From positions 124,001 to 188,000 of the forward strand of contig BRXU01000047.1 in assembly GCA_030267565.1 (NCBI GenBank): a stretch of 64,000 nt of DNA. The letters run 5' to 3'. Made by a program: the position numbers and the translations under genes. The DNA comes from Pleodorina starrii. Taxonomy: Eukaryota; Chlorophyta; Chlorophyceae; Chlamydomonadales; Volvocaceae. The notes below the pieces were generated by a model. That model saw only the letters and a program-made list of their open reading frames with translations, had not been told where the DNA came from and did not search any database. Shown piece after piece: positions 13,901 to 23,813 of the stretch. The first letter of the stretch is position 1; each line of letters starts with the position of its first letter.

Positions 13901-14919
13901 GGTGGAGAGCGGTGCGGGGCAGGCGAGTGATGGCGAGTGGTAGTGAGCGGTGGTGAGCGGTGGAGAGCGGTGCGGGGCAGGCGAGTGATGGCGAGTGGTG
14001 GCGTGTGGTGAAGAGCGGTGGAGAGCGGTGCGGGACAGGCGAGTGATGGCGAGTGGTGGTGAGCGGTGATGAGCGGTGGAGAGCGGTGCGGGGCAGGCGT
14101 GTGATGGCGAGTGGTGGTGAGCGGTGGAGAGCGGTGCGGGGCAGGCGAGTGATGGCGAGTGGTAGTGAGCGGTGGGGAGCGGTGGAGAGCGGTGCGGGGC
14201 AGGCGTGTGATGGCGAGTGGTGGCGTGTGGTGGAGAGCGGTGGAGAGCGGTGCGGGGCAGGCGAGTGATGGCGAGTGGTGGCGTGTGGTGGAGAGCGGTG
14301 GAGAGCGGTGCGGGGCAGGCGAGTGATGGCGAGTGGTGGTGAGCGGTGATGAGCGGTGGAGAGCGGTGCGGGGCAGGCGTGTGATGGCGAGTGGTGGCGT
14401 GTGGTGGAGAGCGGTGGAGAGCGGTGCGGGACAGGCGAGTGATGGCGAGTGGTGGTGAGCGGTGATGAGCGGTGGAGGGCGGTGCGGGGCAGGCGTGTGA
14501 TGGCGAGTGGTGGTGAGCGGTGGAGAGCGGTGGAGAGCGGTGCGGGGCAGGCGAGTGGTAGTGAGCGGTGGTGAGCGGTGGAGAGCGGTGCGGGGCAGGC
14601 GAGTGGTGGCGAGTGGTGGCGTGCGCTGAAGAGCGGTGGAGAGCGGTGCGGGACAGGCGAGTGATGGCGAGTGGTGGTGAGCGGTGGTCAGCGGTGGAGA
14701 GCGGTGCGGGGCAGGCGAGTGATGGCGAGTGGTAGTGAGCGTTGGGGAGCGTTGGGGAGCGGTGGTGAGCGAAGGGGAGCGGTGCGGGACAGGCGAGTGA
14801 TGGCGAGTGGTGGTGAGCGGTGGAGAGCGGTGCGGGGCAGGCGAGTGGTAGTGAGCGGTGGTGAGCGGTGGAGAGCGGTGCGGGGCAGGCGAGTGTTGGC
14901 GAGTGGTGGCGTGCGCTGA
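4341..14919. repeat. Higher-order repeat blocks (six near-identical copies)
   Basis: A block of about 250 bp carrying the GTTGGGGAGC doublet recurs at 4341, 4631, 6409, 10149, 12381 and 14671. Spacings are 290, 1778, 3740, 2232 and 2290 bp, and all can be written as multiples of 58 bp plus or minus multiples of 10 bp. A second 216-bp block recurs at 4061, 9531, 13541 and 14053. Recurrence of whole multi-unit blocks implies duplication of long segments by unequal exchange or gene conversion, beyond slippage of single units. Confidence 0.85.
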
Positions 14920-16067
14920 AGAGCGGTGGAGAGCGGTGCGGGACAGGCGAGTGATGGCGAGTGGTGGTGAGCGGTGATGAGCGGTGGAGAGCGGTGCGGG
15001 GCAGGCGTGTGGTGGCGAGTGGTGGCGTGTGGTGAAGAGCGGTGGAGAGCGGTGCGGGACAGGCGAGTGATGGCGAGTGGTGGTGAGCGGTGGTGAACGG
15101 TGGAGAGCGGTGCGGGGCAGGCAAGTGATGGCGAGTGGTGGCGTGTGGTGGAGAGCGGTGGAGAGCGGTGCGGGACAGGCGAGTGATGGCGAGTGGTGGT
15201 GAGCGGTGGTGAACGGTGGAGAGCGATGCGGGGCAGGCGAGTGGTAGTGAGTGGTGGCATGTTGGCGAGAGCGGTGGAGAGCGGTGCGGGACAGGCGAAT
15301 GATGGCGAGTGATGGCGAGTGGTGGTGAGCGGTGGAGAGCGGTGCGGGGCAGGCGAGTGGTAGTGAGCGGTGGTGAGCGGTGGAGAGCGGTGCGGGGCAG
15401 GCGTGTGATGGCGAGTGGTGGCGTGTGGTGGAGAGCGGTGGAGAGCGGTGCGGGACAGGCGAGTGATGGCGAGTGGTGGTGAGCGGTGGTGAGCGGTGGA
15501 GAGCGGTGCGGGGCAGGCGAGTGATGGCGAGTGGTAGTGAGCGTTGCTGAGCGTTGGGGAGCGGTGGTGAGCGAAGGGGAGCGGTGCGGGACAGGCGAGT
15601 GATGGCGAGTGGTGGTGAGCGGTGATGAGCGCTGGAGAGCGGTGCGGGGCAGGCGTGTGATGGCCAGTGGTGGCGTGTGGTGGAGAGCGGTGGAGAGCGG
15701 TGCGGGTCAGGCGAGTGATGGCGAGTGGTGGTGAGCGGTGGTGAGCGGTGGAGAGCGATGCGGGGCAGGCGAGTGATGGCGAGTGGTAGTGAGCGTTGGG
15801 GAGCGTTGGGGAGCGGTGGTGAGCGGAGGGGAGCGGTGCGGGGCAGGCGAGTGATGGCGAGTGGTGGTGAGCGGTGGTGAGCGGTGGAGTGCGGTGCGGG
15901 ACAGGCGAATGATGGCGAGTGGTAGTGAGCGGTGGTGAGCGGTGGAGAGCGGTGCGGGACAGGCGAGTGATGGCGAGAAGTGGCGTGTGGTGAAGAGCGG
16001 TGGAGAGCGATGCGGGACAGGCGAGTGATGGCGAGTGGTGGTGAGCGGTGATGAGCGGTGGAGAGCG

Positions 16068-16078
16068 GGTTCGAATCC
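16068..16078 (+). promoter_or_regulatory. Perfect tRNA-type B box at the satellite edge
   Basis: GGTTCGAATCC matches the Pol III internal B-box consensus GGTTCGANTCC at all 11 positions. It begins at the base where the satellite stops matching its unit. Only two T-stem pairs form at the expected positions (G52-C62 and G53-C61); a shifted register gives a 4-bp GCGG/CCGC stem with an 8-nt loop. No clear A box or acceptor stem is present upstream, where the satellite lies. It is therefore a tRNA-like remnant or the edge of a tRNA-derived SINE, not an intact tRNA gene. Confidence 0.5.
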
Positions 16079-17389
16079 GCCCGAGGTCGATAAGACACCT
16101 GGCGCAAATCAGGGAGGTGGTAGCACCCTGCGCTGTAGGATGCGCAGACGCGTCCCATCTGAATGGGGACAACTGAAGTATCCCGGGTAATATACTCGTT
16201 GGCGTTCAGGCCCCCGCGCGGCGAAGGTTCATAGGCGAAGGCTGATAGTAATGTAATTAGTAATGTGAAGTAATGCGGCGAAGGTTGATAGTAATATCCG
16301 ATCCGTCATGCATACATGCATGTCGGTGTGTTGTCCAATGTGCGCATTGAAAGGTGCATGTGGGGACTGGTAGCACGGTTGGGACTGATGCTGCCCGTCA
16401 GATTGGGCATGTGCATGATGAACGTCCGACACCGGTTCCTCGCTCAAGGCAGCTGCGTCGGCTGATTCTTCCACTACTGGGACAGCGGTGCTGTTAATAA
16501 GGGGGGGCTCCCTTCTTTGCGGGTGTGTGCCGCCCCTGCCGCCCATCATCCCGGATGGGGAGCTGGGAGGGATAGAGGCTGTCCGGAGTATTTGATGTGG
16601 TACCGGTATGTGATGTGTGTGGTGAGCCAGTGCACTTCTGCACTCATCGGCGGCCATCGCCTTTCCGTCTCTCCCTATACCCAAAAAGTCCATGAGCGTG
16701 TACGGTAGTCCAGCAGGGGACGGAGGGGAGTCACCGCCAGCCACCTTCATGCCTTAACGACACCATCCTGCTCACGACGCTGTCCTTCATTGGAACCCAC
16801 AGACCAAGATAACGTAGCCACTGGAGGCCCGGAGACCCATCGCATTCACTGTGCCAGATGTAGTGTGCGCTAGAGACAGGAAATGAGAGGCATTCAAGGG
16901 AGCCGACCAACCTCAATCCCTTTTATGCATTTCAGCAGTCGATAATCCGCCTGCCCGCCGTCCTGGTCATGGCTGGTCGACATACCGTGGCCATGCATAG
17001 TGCAGCACCGTCCTCCGCGCATGCGTTCATTGTATTGGTCGACACGATTTCTTGCCCACGCGCACCAGCTTCCCCTGCCCATGAACATCTCCGGCCCGGG
17101 TTTTTGTTTCTTCCCAGCGGACCATTCCTATACGCAATGCATCCCACGTATGCGCAAATATGCACACGTGGATCCAACCGTCCGCCGGCTCCGCTGTGCG
17201 CCGCGCTTGCCTGCGCCCGCTGTCGCTCATCCTCACAGACAGACACCCGTCGAGTCCGTCTGAGCAGCATGGCCAGGATCAGACCGGCCCTTGAGGCCCT
17301 GCAGCCAATGCTGCTGAGGATGAACGGGGCATATTGACCCGTTGTGGACGAATGATTTCAGGGGAAACCTCACAGGGAGACTCCTTGCG
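16079..17389. other. Unique DNA between satellite and first gene
   Basis: No gene can be supported here. Two small hairpins follow the B box: TGCGC/GCGCA with an 8-nt loop at 16129-16146, and CCCAT/ATGGG with a 4-nt loop at 16154-16167. The 12-mer GCGGCGAAGGTT occurs at 16218 and again at 16275, with partial copies of GATAGTAAT between. A minus-strand open frame at 16229-16750 has an ordinary-looking amino-acid mix in its 3' half but no recognisable domain, and could be an exon or chance. The right-hand part should hold the 3' UTR of the nucleotidyltransferase gene. I found no TGTAA on the minus strand here. Confidence 0.5.
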
Positions 17390-20300
17390 CTAAGTGCAGG
17401 GCGGCGGCAGACCCGCCTCCGCCTCCGAGCTGCGTCGCCGCTGGCCACGCCGCCGCCGGCCACGCGGCCGCTGTGCACCTGGAGTCTCGACCCCCAGGTC
17501 CTGCCCGGTGTCGCCACCGCAACTTGCTCCACGACCGCCGGGCTGCTGCTGCTGCTGCGCCTTCGGGCCCTTTTCCTTGGCATGCGAGCCCAGCATCAAG
17601 CCCTGCATGGCTTGTTGAATGGCCGTGCGATCCGCAGACATGCTGGCCGCTTGCTCCCCGGCCGCGACCCCTTCGTGCAGCAGACCCCGATCATTCTGTC
17701 GCTGCTGTGATGCACCCGCGGCCCCTGGCGCTCCAGCTGCCGCAGCAGATGCCTCGGGCCCTCGGCCGCCGCCGCCGGTGCTGACCGCCTCTCCAGTTGC
17801 AGGCGTGCGCCTTGGTGCTGTGTCTGCAGCCGCCGCCGCAACCGCCGTAGCGGCCATGGTCCCATCGCTCGACGACCGCCCAGACTCCCGCCGCCGAGGC
17901 GGCGGCGGGGGCGGCGGCGGCCTGGTAGCTTCCAAGCTACCAGGCCCTGGGCCCACAGACTCGAGTCCGTTGCCAGATGATCTGCTCCCCAGCGCTTTGG
18001 CCAGGACAGCCCGCGCCTCGGAGGACAGCCGGGCGCGTGGTTGCTGCTCAAGCTGCTGCTGGGTTCGCTGCGGCATGCGCAGCGGTGCTCTTGGTGCTGG
18101 TGCTGGTGGCGAGGTCCCAGGCAGGTTTTCCTCTGAGCTTACCCCGGCTGCGGAGCTGCGAGGTTTGCGCTGCGCCCTTGCGCCCGCGTCCCGCTCTCGG
18201 TCCGGATCGTTGGCTTGTGACTGCGGGGAGAGGTCGGGCGAGCGGCAAAACGTCAACAGGGTATGGAGGGACCTGCGCGGATCCACCTGCTCTAATCACG
18301 TGTCAGCACGGCATGTGTCGACATGACAAGAGCAATGCGTAATCGTCAAAACACGCAGAACCGACTGGATGCACCCAGCGTTTGTGACGACATCGGAGGT
18401 GACGGGAACCTGCGATTGTCTTTACATAGATGGACAGACCTCTTAGCTGACACACCTGCTGCTTTCCACCCAGCGCAGCCGTCACTGCCGCCGCGGCCGT
18501 GGCTTCTGCGCACCCGTCGTCCGCCACCTGCTGATGCGGATGGACCCCAGAGACTTGCGCCGCCACGTCCCTCGAGCCTTGTGCCGCGTCGCGCGCCTTT
18601 CTCGCGGAGCGCTTCTCCACCTCGCGGGCCTTCTTGGCGGCCCGGCGAGCGGCCTCCTGTGCCGCTGCGGCCGCCTTCTCCTGTACAGTCGGGGAGTGGG
18701 TAGGCAGCAGTGCTACTCATGTCAGGTGATGCCGTCAGTGCGCACCACATACGTTGATAGCGGGCCCCACCACCCGTAGCCATCCAGGCTGTCCGGACGG
18801 GACAGTCCCGCCATGACGTTGGATGGGGGCGAACTACACGGCCTTCCGTGAATCAGGCAGGCGAACAAGTGGCAGTCAGGCGTTTTCGACGTGCTAAGGC
18901 ACTTCCCGAATTGAGCCTGGACAGCGTCACTTCCATTGCCATGACCCAGTTGCCTGGCCCCGCCATGCAACGCAACATGTTAGCACTTTTGAAGCCCTCG
19001 GGTCGCTGGGCACATGTGGTAATAACATACAGCCCAGTCAACCACGTGCCCCAGCCCGCCTGCGCCGGGGCACTCGGTTGTCCACACCCATTCAAACCCC
19101 ACCCCACAGGCCGCCGAGCTAGCGAAGGTGGAGGCGGGGTCACCGTGTCCCGACAGCCACTTCGGAGGCCCTGTCGAAAGATCTTCAGCTCCCTCCTGGC
19201 CCTTCGACTCATGCCGCGTACCTCGGGTGTGGCGTACTTGGCCTCGTTGTGCACCTTTATGCCGTGCCGCCGCTTGAACGACTCGAACGATACGAACTCC
19301 CTGCCGATGAGAGGCGAGAGTGGAAATGCGGGACAGTGGGGTTTTAAGAGGGCCGTGACCCCGTGAGGAAGTGAAGGTCAGTACTAGCCGCAGCAAGACG
19401 AAGAGTAAAAGTGGTCAAAACATGATTTGTGCAACATCTTGCTGCGTAACAAGCACCATGTGCTATGCTGCTATCAAACCACCCGAGTACTGCTGCCAGT
19501 ACGTTCCAGTGGCCCTGCAAGCGGCCACTGGAGAGTTGGATGAGCGGATGGCTTTGTCGCCATCCGCTCAACTCGTATCCTCTCACACCGCTATGCTTCC
19601 CCGTACCCTATATTAACCTAGCGCCCGCTCCTTGCCCCTTCCCGCTCCCCTCCCTGCCGTCCCATACCGCCCGCCCTCCCCTTCTTCCCCCCCCCCTGCT
19701 CCCCCCTCTCCCCCCCACTCACTGCTCCGCCCCCAGCCTGGCCAGCAGCTCCTGGTGCACCTCCCCCGCCGGCCGCCCCGCCGCCAGCGCCCCCCGGGCC
19801 CAGCCGCACAGCCCCGGCCCCAGCAGCCGCTCACTCAGCTCGGGGAGCCGGCTCAGCAGCTCCGTGCCGAACAGGAACACCGCAGTGGAGGCAAGAGAGG
19901 GGGGGACGGAGGAAGAACTCGACGAGGCAGAGGCGGAAGACGCGGCATCACCACCGTCGTTCGAGACGCGGCCGCTGGCGGCCGAAGACTTCATCTTTGC
20001 CGCTGGACCTCCCGGATCGCTACCGGCGCAGGTGGCGGCGACGTGGCGGCTGAGGTGGCGCAGGGTGCGCTCAAAGACGGAGGTGATGTAGTGAATGGTG
20101 CCCGGGTGGCCCTCCTGCAGAGGAAGGGTGGGAGCGGAAAGCAAGTCACAGGAGGAGCCTGCTGTGCGACGGTACCGGTAACGGGCATGAGTGGGCGGCC
20201 AGTTTGTGATCTGAGGCAGATCACCCTCTCGCGCCACTTCCAGCATCTCACGCCGACTATCCCGTCCGAGGACACCACGCACATGAAGGTAGCCCAGCTC

Positions 20301-23300
20301 CCCGCGCCCACCCTGCGCTGAGAACCAGTCGAACAGCGCAGAGGCCCTTGGTTCACTCTCAGCCTTGAAACCGTACAAGTTGCGTGTACACTGCCGCGCA
20401 ACGCGGTGGACTGCGGCGCATCTGGCTGCGGCTGCCGCGCACAGACCTGGCCCGGCCCGCTATTGAAGTATTGGTGCGTTTACGCTCGCGCCCAGCCAGC
20501 TATCTACGGTAGTCTGCCAGCCGCAGACCCACCCACCCAGGTCCCGAGCGTGCGAGCGGTGTTGTCGGTGTCATCGTAGGGGTCCTCCACGCACAACACG
20601 TAGTCGGAGGCGAAGGGACGCCGGGTGAGCATCTCGCCGTAAAAGGCGCTCACGCGGGTGTCGCTGCGCACGGAGAGAGGAGAGGAGAGCAGAGGAGAGG
20701 AGGGGGTTGAAGACAGGACAGCAATGCATTGACGAGAAAGGGGTACACAGTGGATGGGGGCCGTGGAGCGTTTGGAAAGGGGGAAGGCAGCAACAAGGTT
20801 AGGCAGGGGCCTGGGTGGGTGCAGCAGGCTGGAAGAAGGGCACGAAGGGCGATATGGCCCCCCCCAACATGCGGTAGCTGCGTGCGACTTGCCCTGCTCC
20901 ACACCGTGATGCAGGCTGGGCTGGGCCTGAACCTCACCGTGTTATACCCGGGGCCTGCGCCACGGGTAATCGCCCGCCTCGCAATTGTTACCAAGCTGAG
21001 TCACCCTGCGGAACCCACCGTGCCGCCCTACTTGCCCAGCCGTAACTCAAAAACGCCGGTTGTGTTTGCCTGCGTGCTTGCCTTCCTTTCCTCTTCTCAT
21101 CATCTCGGCTGCCTCGCCAGCAAGGCAGCCCAAGCCTGTCCCCCCTCCCTTAGTTCTCACCGCAGGAAGGAGCCCTCCCTGGCCAGCAGCGACCTCAGCT
21201 TGCGACCCCCATTCTCCACGAACTCCCGAAACAGCTGGTCTACCGGCTTGCAGGGCCGGCTACCGTACAACTCCTGGGCCATCTTGGTGCGCAGCGACAT
21301 GATTTCGTACACCTGCCGTAATCGACACGTAAGCACAGAAGACGACGGCATCAGCAGCATAATGGGAAACAGTGCCGGCGACCGGTGAGGACAGGCAAGG
21401 GAGAGCGCGCGGTCCGTTTGTGACGGCATCGAGGTGGAAAACCAAGGAAATCAAGGAGATATTGGAATCGTGGGTGCGAGGGAGCACAGAAGGCCTATCG
21501 AGCGGTGCGCGAGGGCAGTACGGAAGGAGCAAGACTCCGGTAAGTGGGCCGCCTCCTAGCCAACCCACCGACCCACCCACCCACCCATGCTGAGGGACTG
21601 ACCTGCGGTGGGAACTCATTGCCGCCCTGCATGAGGCGCGGGCTGGACATGTCCGGCTTGCTGTCGTACAGCAGCTCGTGCAGCGGCGGCAGGAGCGGCG
21701 GCTCCGGGTATGTCTGCAGGAAGGACATCACCTGCCAGCCAGCCAGCAGGCAACCACAGCGAAAGGGGATCAGAACGGCGCAGGGCCGGAACAGAACGCC
21801 GCCGAGCAGCAACAGCGGGACGGCTGTCAGAATACCGGTAAGTGAACGTCGGTATGGCGAGGTCCGGGCAACAAGGCCGGACCGGGAGACGCCCCTCGCC
21901 GACCTTCCCCACGCTCGATTCGGAAATTTTCGCACCGCCTTCCCTCCAACACGCGCCCCCGCGCCTCTGTTGATCAACGGCCGCAAGAAATTCTTCTGCA
22001 TCCCCATTCGCCACCGTTACTCACCACCAGCGTGAGGCACCAGGAATTGAACATGTGGGAGGCGCCGTCATTGATGGAATGAGCCTTGGCCCACACCTTG
22101 ACCTGAGAAGCAAAAGAGCGGTCGGTGTGTTGGGTTATGGAATGGCCGATGCTTAGGATGTTACAATTACGCGAGCGGGGGGTCGAACATGGACATCAAA
22201 CCGAGCGAGTGAGGGTGGGTCGGGGCTTTACAAGGCCGGCGCTACCCCGTCCCTCACTCCCATCCCGCAACCTTGCGACTTTTCGTTCGCAAAATTCCTA
22301 GCCTGGCCACCGTCCTCTCCCCTTCTTGACATCGTGGCACCTGCGGCGGCCGCTTTCCCGCCTCCTATCGGGCACCGCTCCGGCTCCCCGACTCCTGGGC
22401 GATGGCGACCACTCACCACTCGGAACAGCTTCCCGAATGCGGGGTGTATGGACGCCACCTGCGCCACGCTCCAAGCCTTGAAGCCGGTGTCGGCGTTGCC
22501 CAAGCACAGGTCCACCTCTATCCCAGTGACCGGGTCCACGAACTTTACGATGGGCACCCGCGCGTGAAGGATGTACTCCACCGAGTTACGCCGAGCTAGG
22601 CCGGCGCCAAGCAGCCTGCCGCCCACCTCGCGAAGCAGCTGCGCCTTGGTGCGCCGATCCAGCTTGTGCTTTGTGTTGAGCAAGGTGGGGTAGAGAGGGG
22701 TTATCCACGTGGTGGCCGGAGGGGGGGGGCAGACGCATGGGGCACGGGGGGCCAAGGGTGGCAGCTGAAGTTTTGCAGGAAAGTGTAATCAGAAGAAGGC
22801 AAGGGGAAAAGGAGCGGGCATGAGTGGGCCCCAGCTGCACCTCCCCTATTCACGGGGGTGGCGTGACTGCCAGGTCTTCACGAGGTAAGGTGAGCCTGGG
22901 GGCACGTCTGCGCATTTGGGTCGATGGCAGTTTGCGATTTGGAGCTGCCGCTGCCCGGCTTTGCGACCCCTTCTCTCTGGTCCTGCCTCTGCACCTCAGC
23001 TGGTCCAGGCTCCAAGCATGTCATGGGAATGCCGCGCTGGTAGCTCCGACCTTGGCAAACACCGCAAACCCTTTGTGTTCCGTTACACGCCGTCGCCACA
23101 TATAACACAACAACCCGGCAATTGCTGGCCCCGCCCGCTCGTTCATCCGCCCGTCCGTGGCGCCGGCAACCCACCAGCGATACGTCCCCCTCGGGGCCGC
23201 CATGGAAAATATCCGCGCGTGATCCGGGTTTCAGCCGCTGAAGCGGGTAGGTACCGCAAATTGCGAGGTCTGCGGGGCGTTGGGGTGAGCGAGGGGACGT

Positions 23301-23632
23301 GAAAGCAACTCCTTACACATAACACGGGGCCCCGCCGGGAGACAAGGGACTGCGCGCACCAAGGTCGCTCGTTGAGGTGTAGAACTGCGACACAAAGCTG
23401 CCGTAAGGAATCACCCGCAGATTTTCAACGTGGCCGACCCTATGCAGCGACCTTTGAATCCGCTCGATGAGCGAGACTCGCTTGTTGTGGTCATCAAGCG
23501 TAGGGGTGCAGGCCTACAAATGGAGAAAGAGATAGCGAAATACCCAACTTCAGTTGATGCGTAAAGAACCTTTGTCTCTCAAACCATGTTCACCTGGACC
23601 AAGGACTCAAGCAGCTGGTCCAGACCTGCCAT
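17390..23632 (-). CDS. Non-canonical poly(A)/terminal nucleotidyltransferase (Trf4/MUT68-like)
   Basis: Twelve exons give 840 residues with matching phases: 23632-23594, 23513-23360, 23269-23175, 22638-22417, 22102-22025, 21731-21603, 21312-21161, 20663-20537, 20114-19723, 19300-19222, 18680-18456 and 18220-17390. The nucleotidyltransferase domain shows the GS motif (about residue 51) and the first two catalytic aspartates in SDLD (63 and 65), split by intron 2. The third is in IEVDLCLGN (about 139), just after ARVPIVKF. The helical core has VKVWAKAHSIND, and the PAP-associated region has VEDPYDDTDNTAR, matching the nucleotide-recognition motif. Family members add A or U tails to RNA 3' ends for decay or silencing. 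Residues after about 350 are mostly Ala/Ser/Gln/Gly-rich and probably disordered. The exon 4 acceptor is uncertain: in-frame alternatives reach 22668, but CAG at 22639 fits best. Confidence 0.9.
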
Positions 23633-23813
23633 TCTTGTTTATCATCACGTCTATTTGGTTCAATTTGCAAACTCCGCTCGTCTGTGAGACTCTGACCATA
23701 GTTCCCGCCCCGAAACCAAACGGAGCCTGAACACCGATTTCACTGCCTAAACGTTTCGGCTAGGGCAAGAAAATCTGGCACAACCTGCCACTTAAGTGTT
23801 TACTCTTTACACA
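23633..23813. promoter_or_regulatory. Divergent promoter region of nucleotidyltransferase and ORANGE
   Basis: Only 181 bp separate the minus-strand ATG at 23632 from the plus-strand ATG at 23814, so both 5' UTRs and core promoters must lie here or overlap. The stretch is AT-richer than its surroundings. I see no convincing TATA box. Confidence 0.65.

Larger units (their letters stand above)
1..16068. repeat. G-rich 58-bp satellite array (about 275 units)
   Basis: An uninterrupted tandem array reaches the left edge of the window. The common unit is 58 bp and reads as five 10-bp modules plus an 8-bp remainder: GCGGTGCGGG, (A/G)CAGGCGAGT, GATGGCGAGT, GGTGGTGAGC or a variant, GGTGATGAGC or a variant, then GGTGGAGA. 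A 48-bp form lacks the GATGGCGAGT module. A 78-bp form carries two extra modules of the type GTTGGGGAGC. The plus strand is very rich in G and poor in C, and CC or TC steps are rare. Substitutions and module changes are spread throughout, so units are related but not identical. No gene, transposon or insertion interrupts the array. I do not recognise the family by name. It could be a local minisatellite expansion or a subtelomeric or centromere-proximal satellite, and the sequence alone does not decide this. Confidence 0.98.

Noticed and set aside
1446..14919. Repeated plus-strand frames of 71-82 codons in the satellite
   Set aside because: They are identical because the repeat blocks are identical, and they carry no signal beyond the repeat itself.
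1..16068. CRISPR array
   Set aside because: Direct repeats are not separated by unique spacers; the whole unit is repeated, and the context is a eukaryotic nucleus.
16060..16100. Functional tRNA gene
   Set aside because: Only the B box is perfect. The T-stem has just two canonical pairs at the right positions, and no anticodon stem, D arm or acceptor stem can be folded upstream.
1974..16158. Giant minus-strand open frames of 3658 and 2522 codons
   Set aside because: All three minus frames are open across the satellite because its plus strand lacks TTA, CTA and TCA. The translation cycles through three readings of one DNA unit because 58 is not a multiple of 3. There is no domain, no initiation context and no splice structure.
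20115..20378. Extra coding exon reading FKAESEPRASALFDWF in frame with exon 9 of the nucleotidyltransferase
   Set aside because: It is open through the intron, but a strong CCTCTGCAG acceptor at 20115 and a GTGGGT donor at 20536 join the conserved parts in phase. The extra stretch has no family match.
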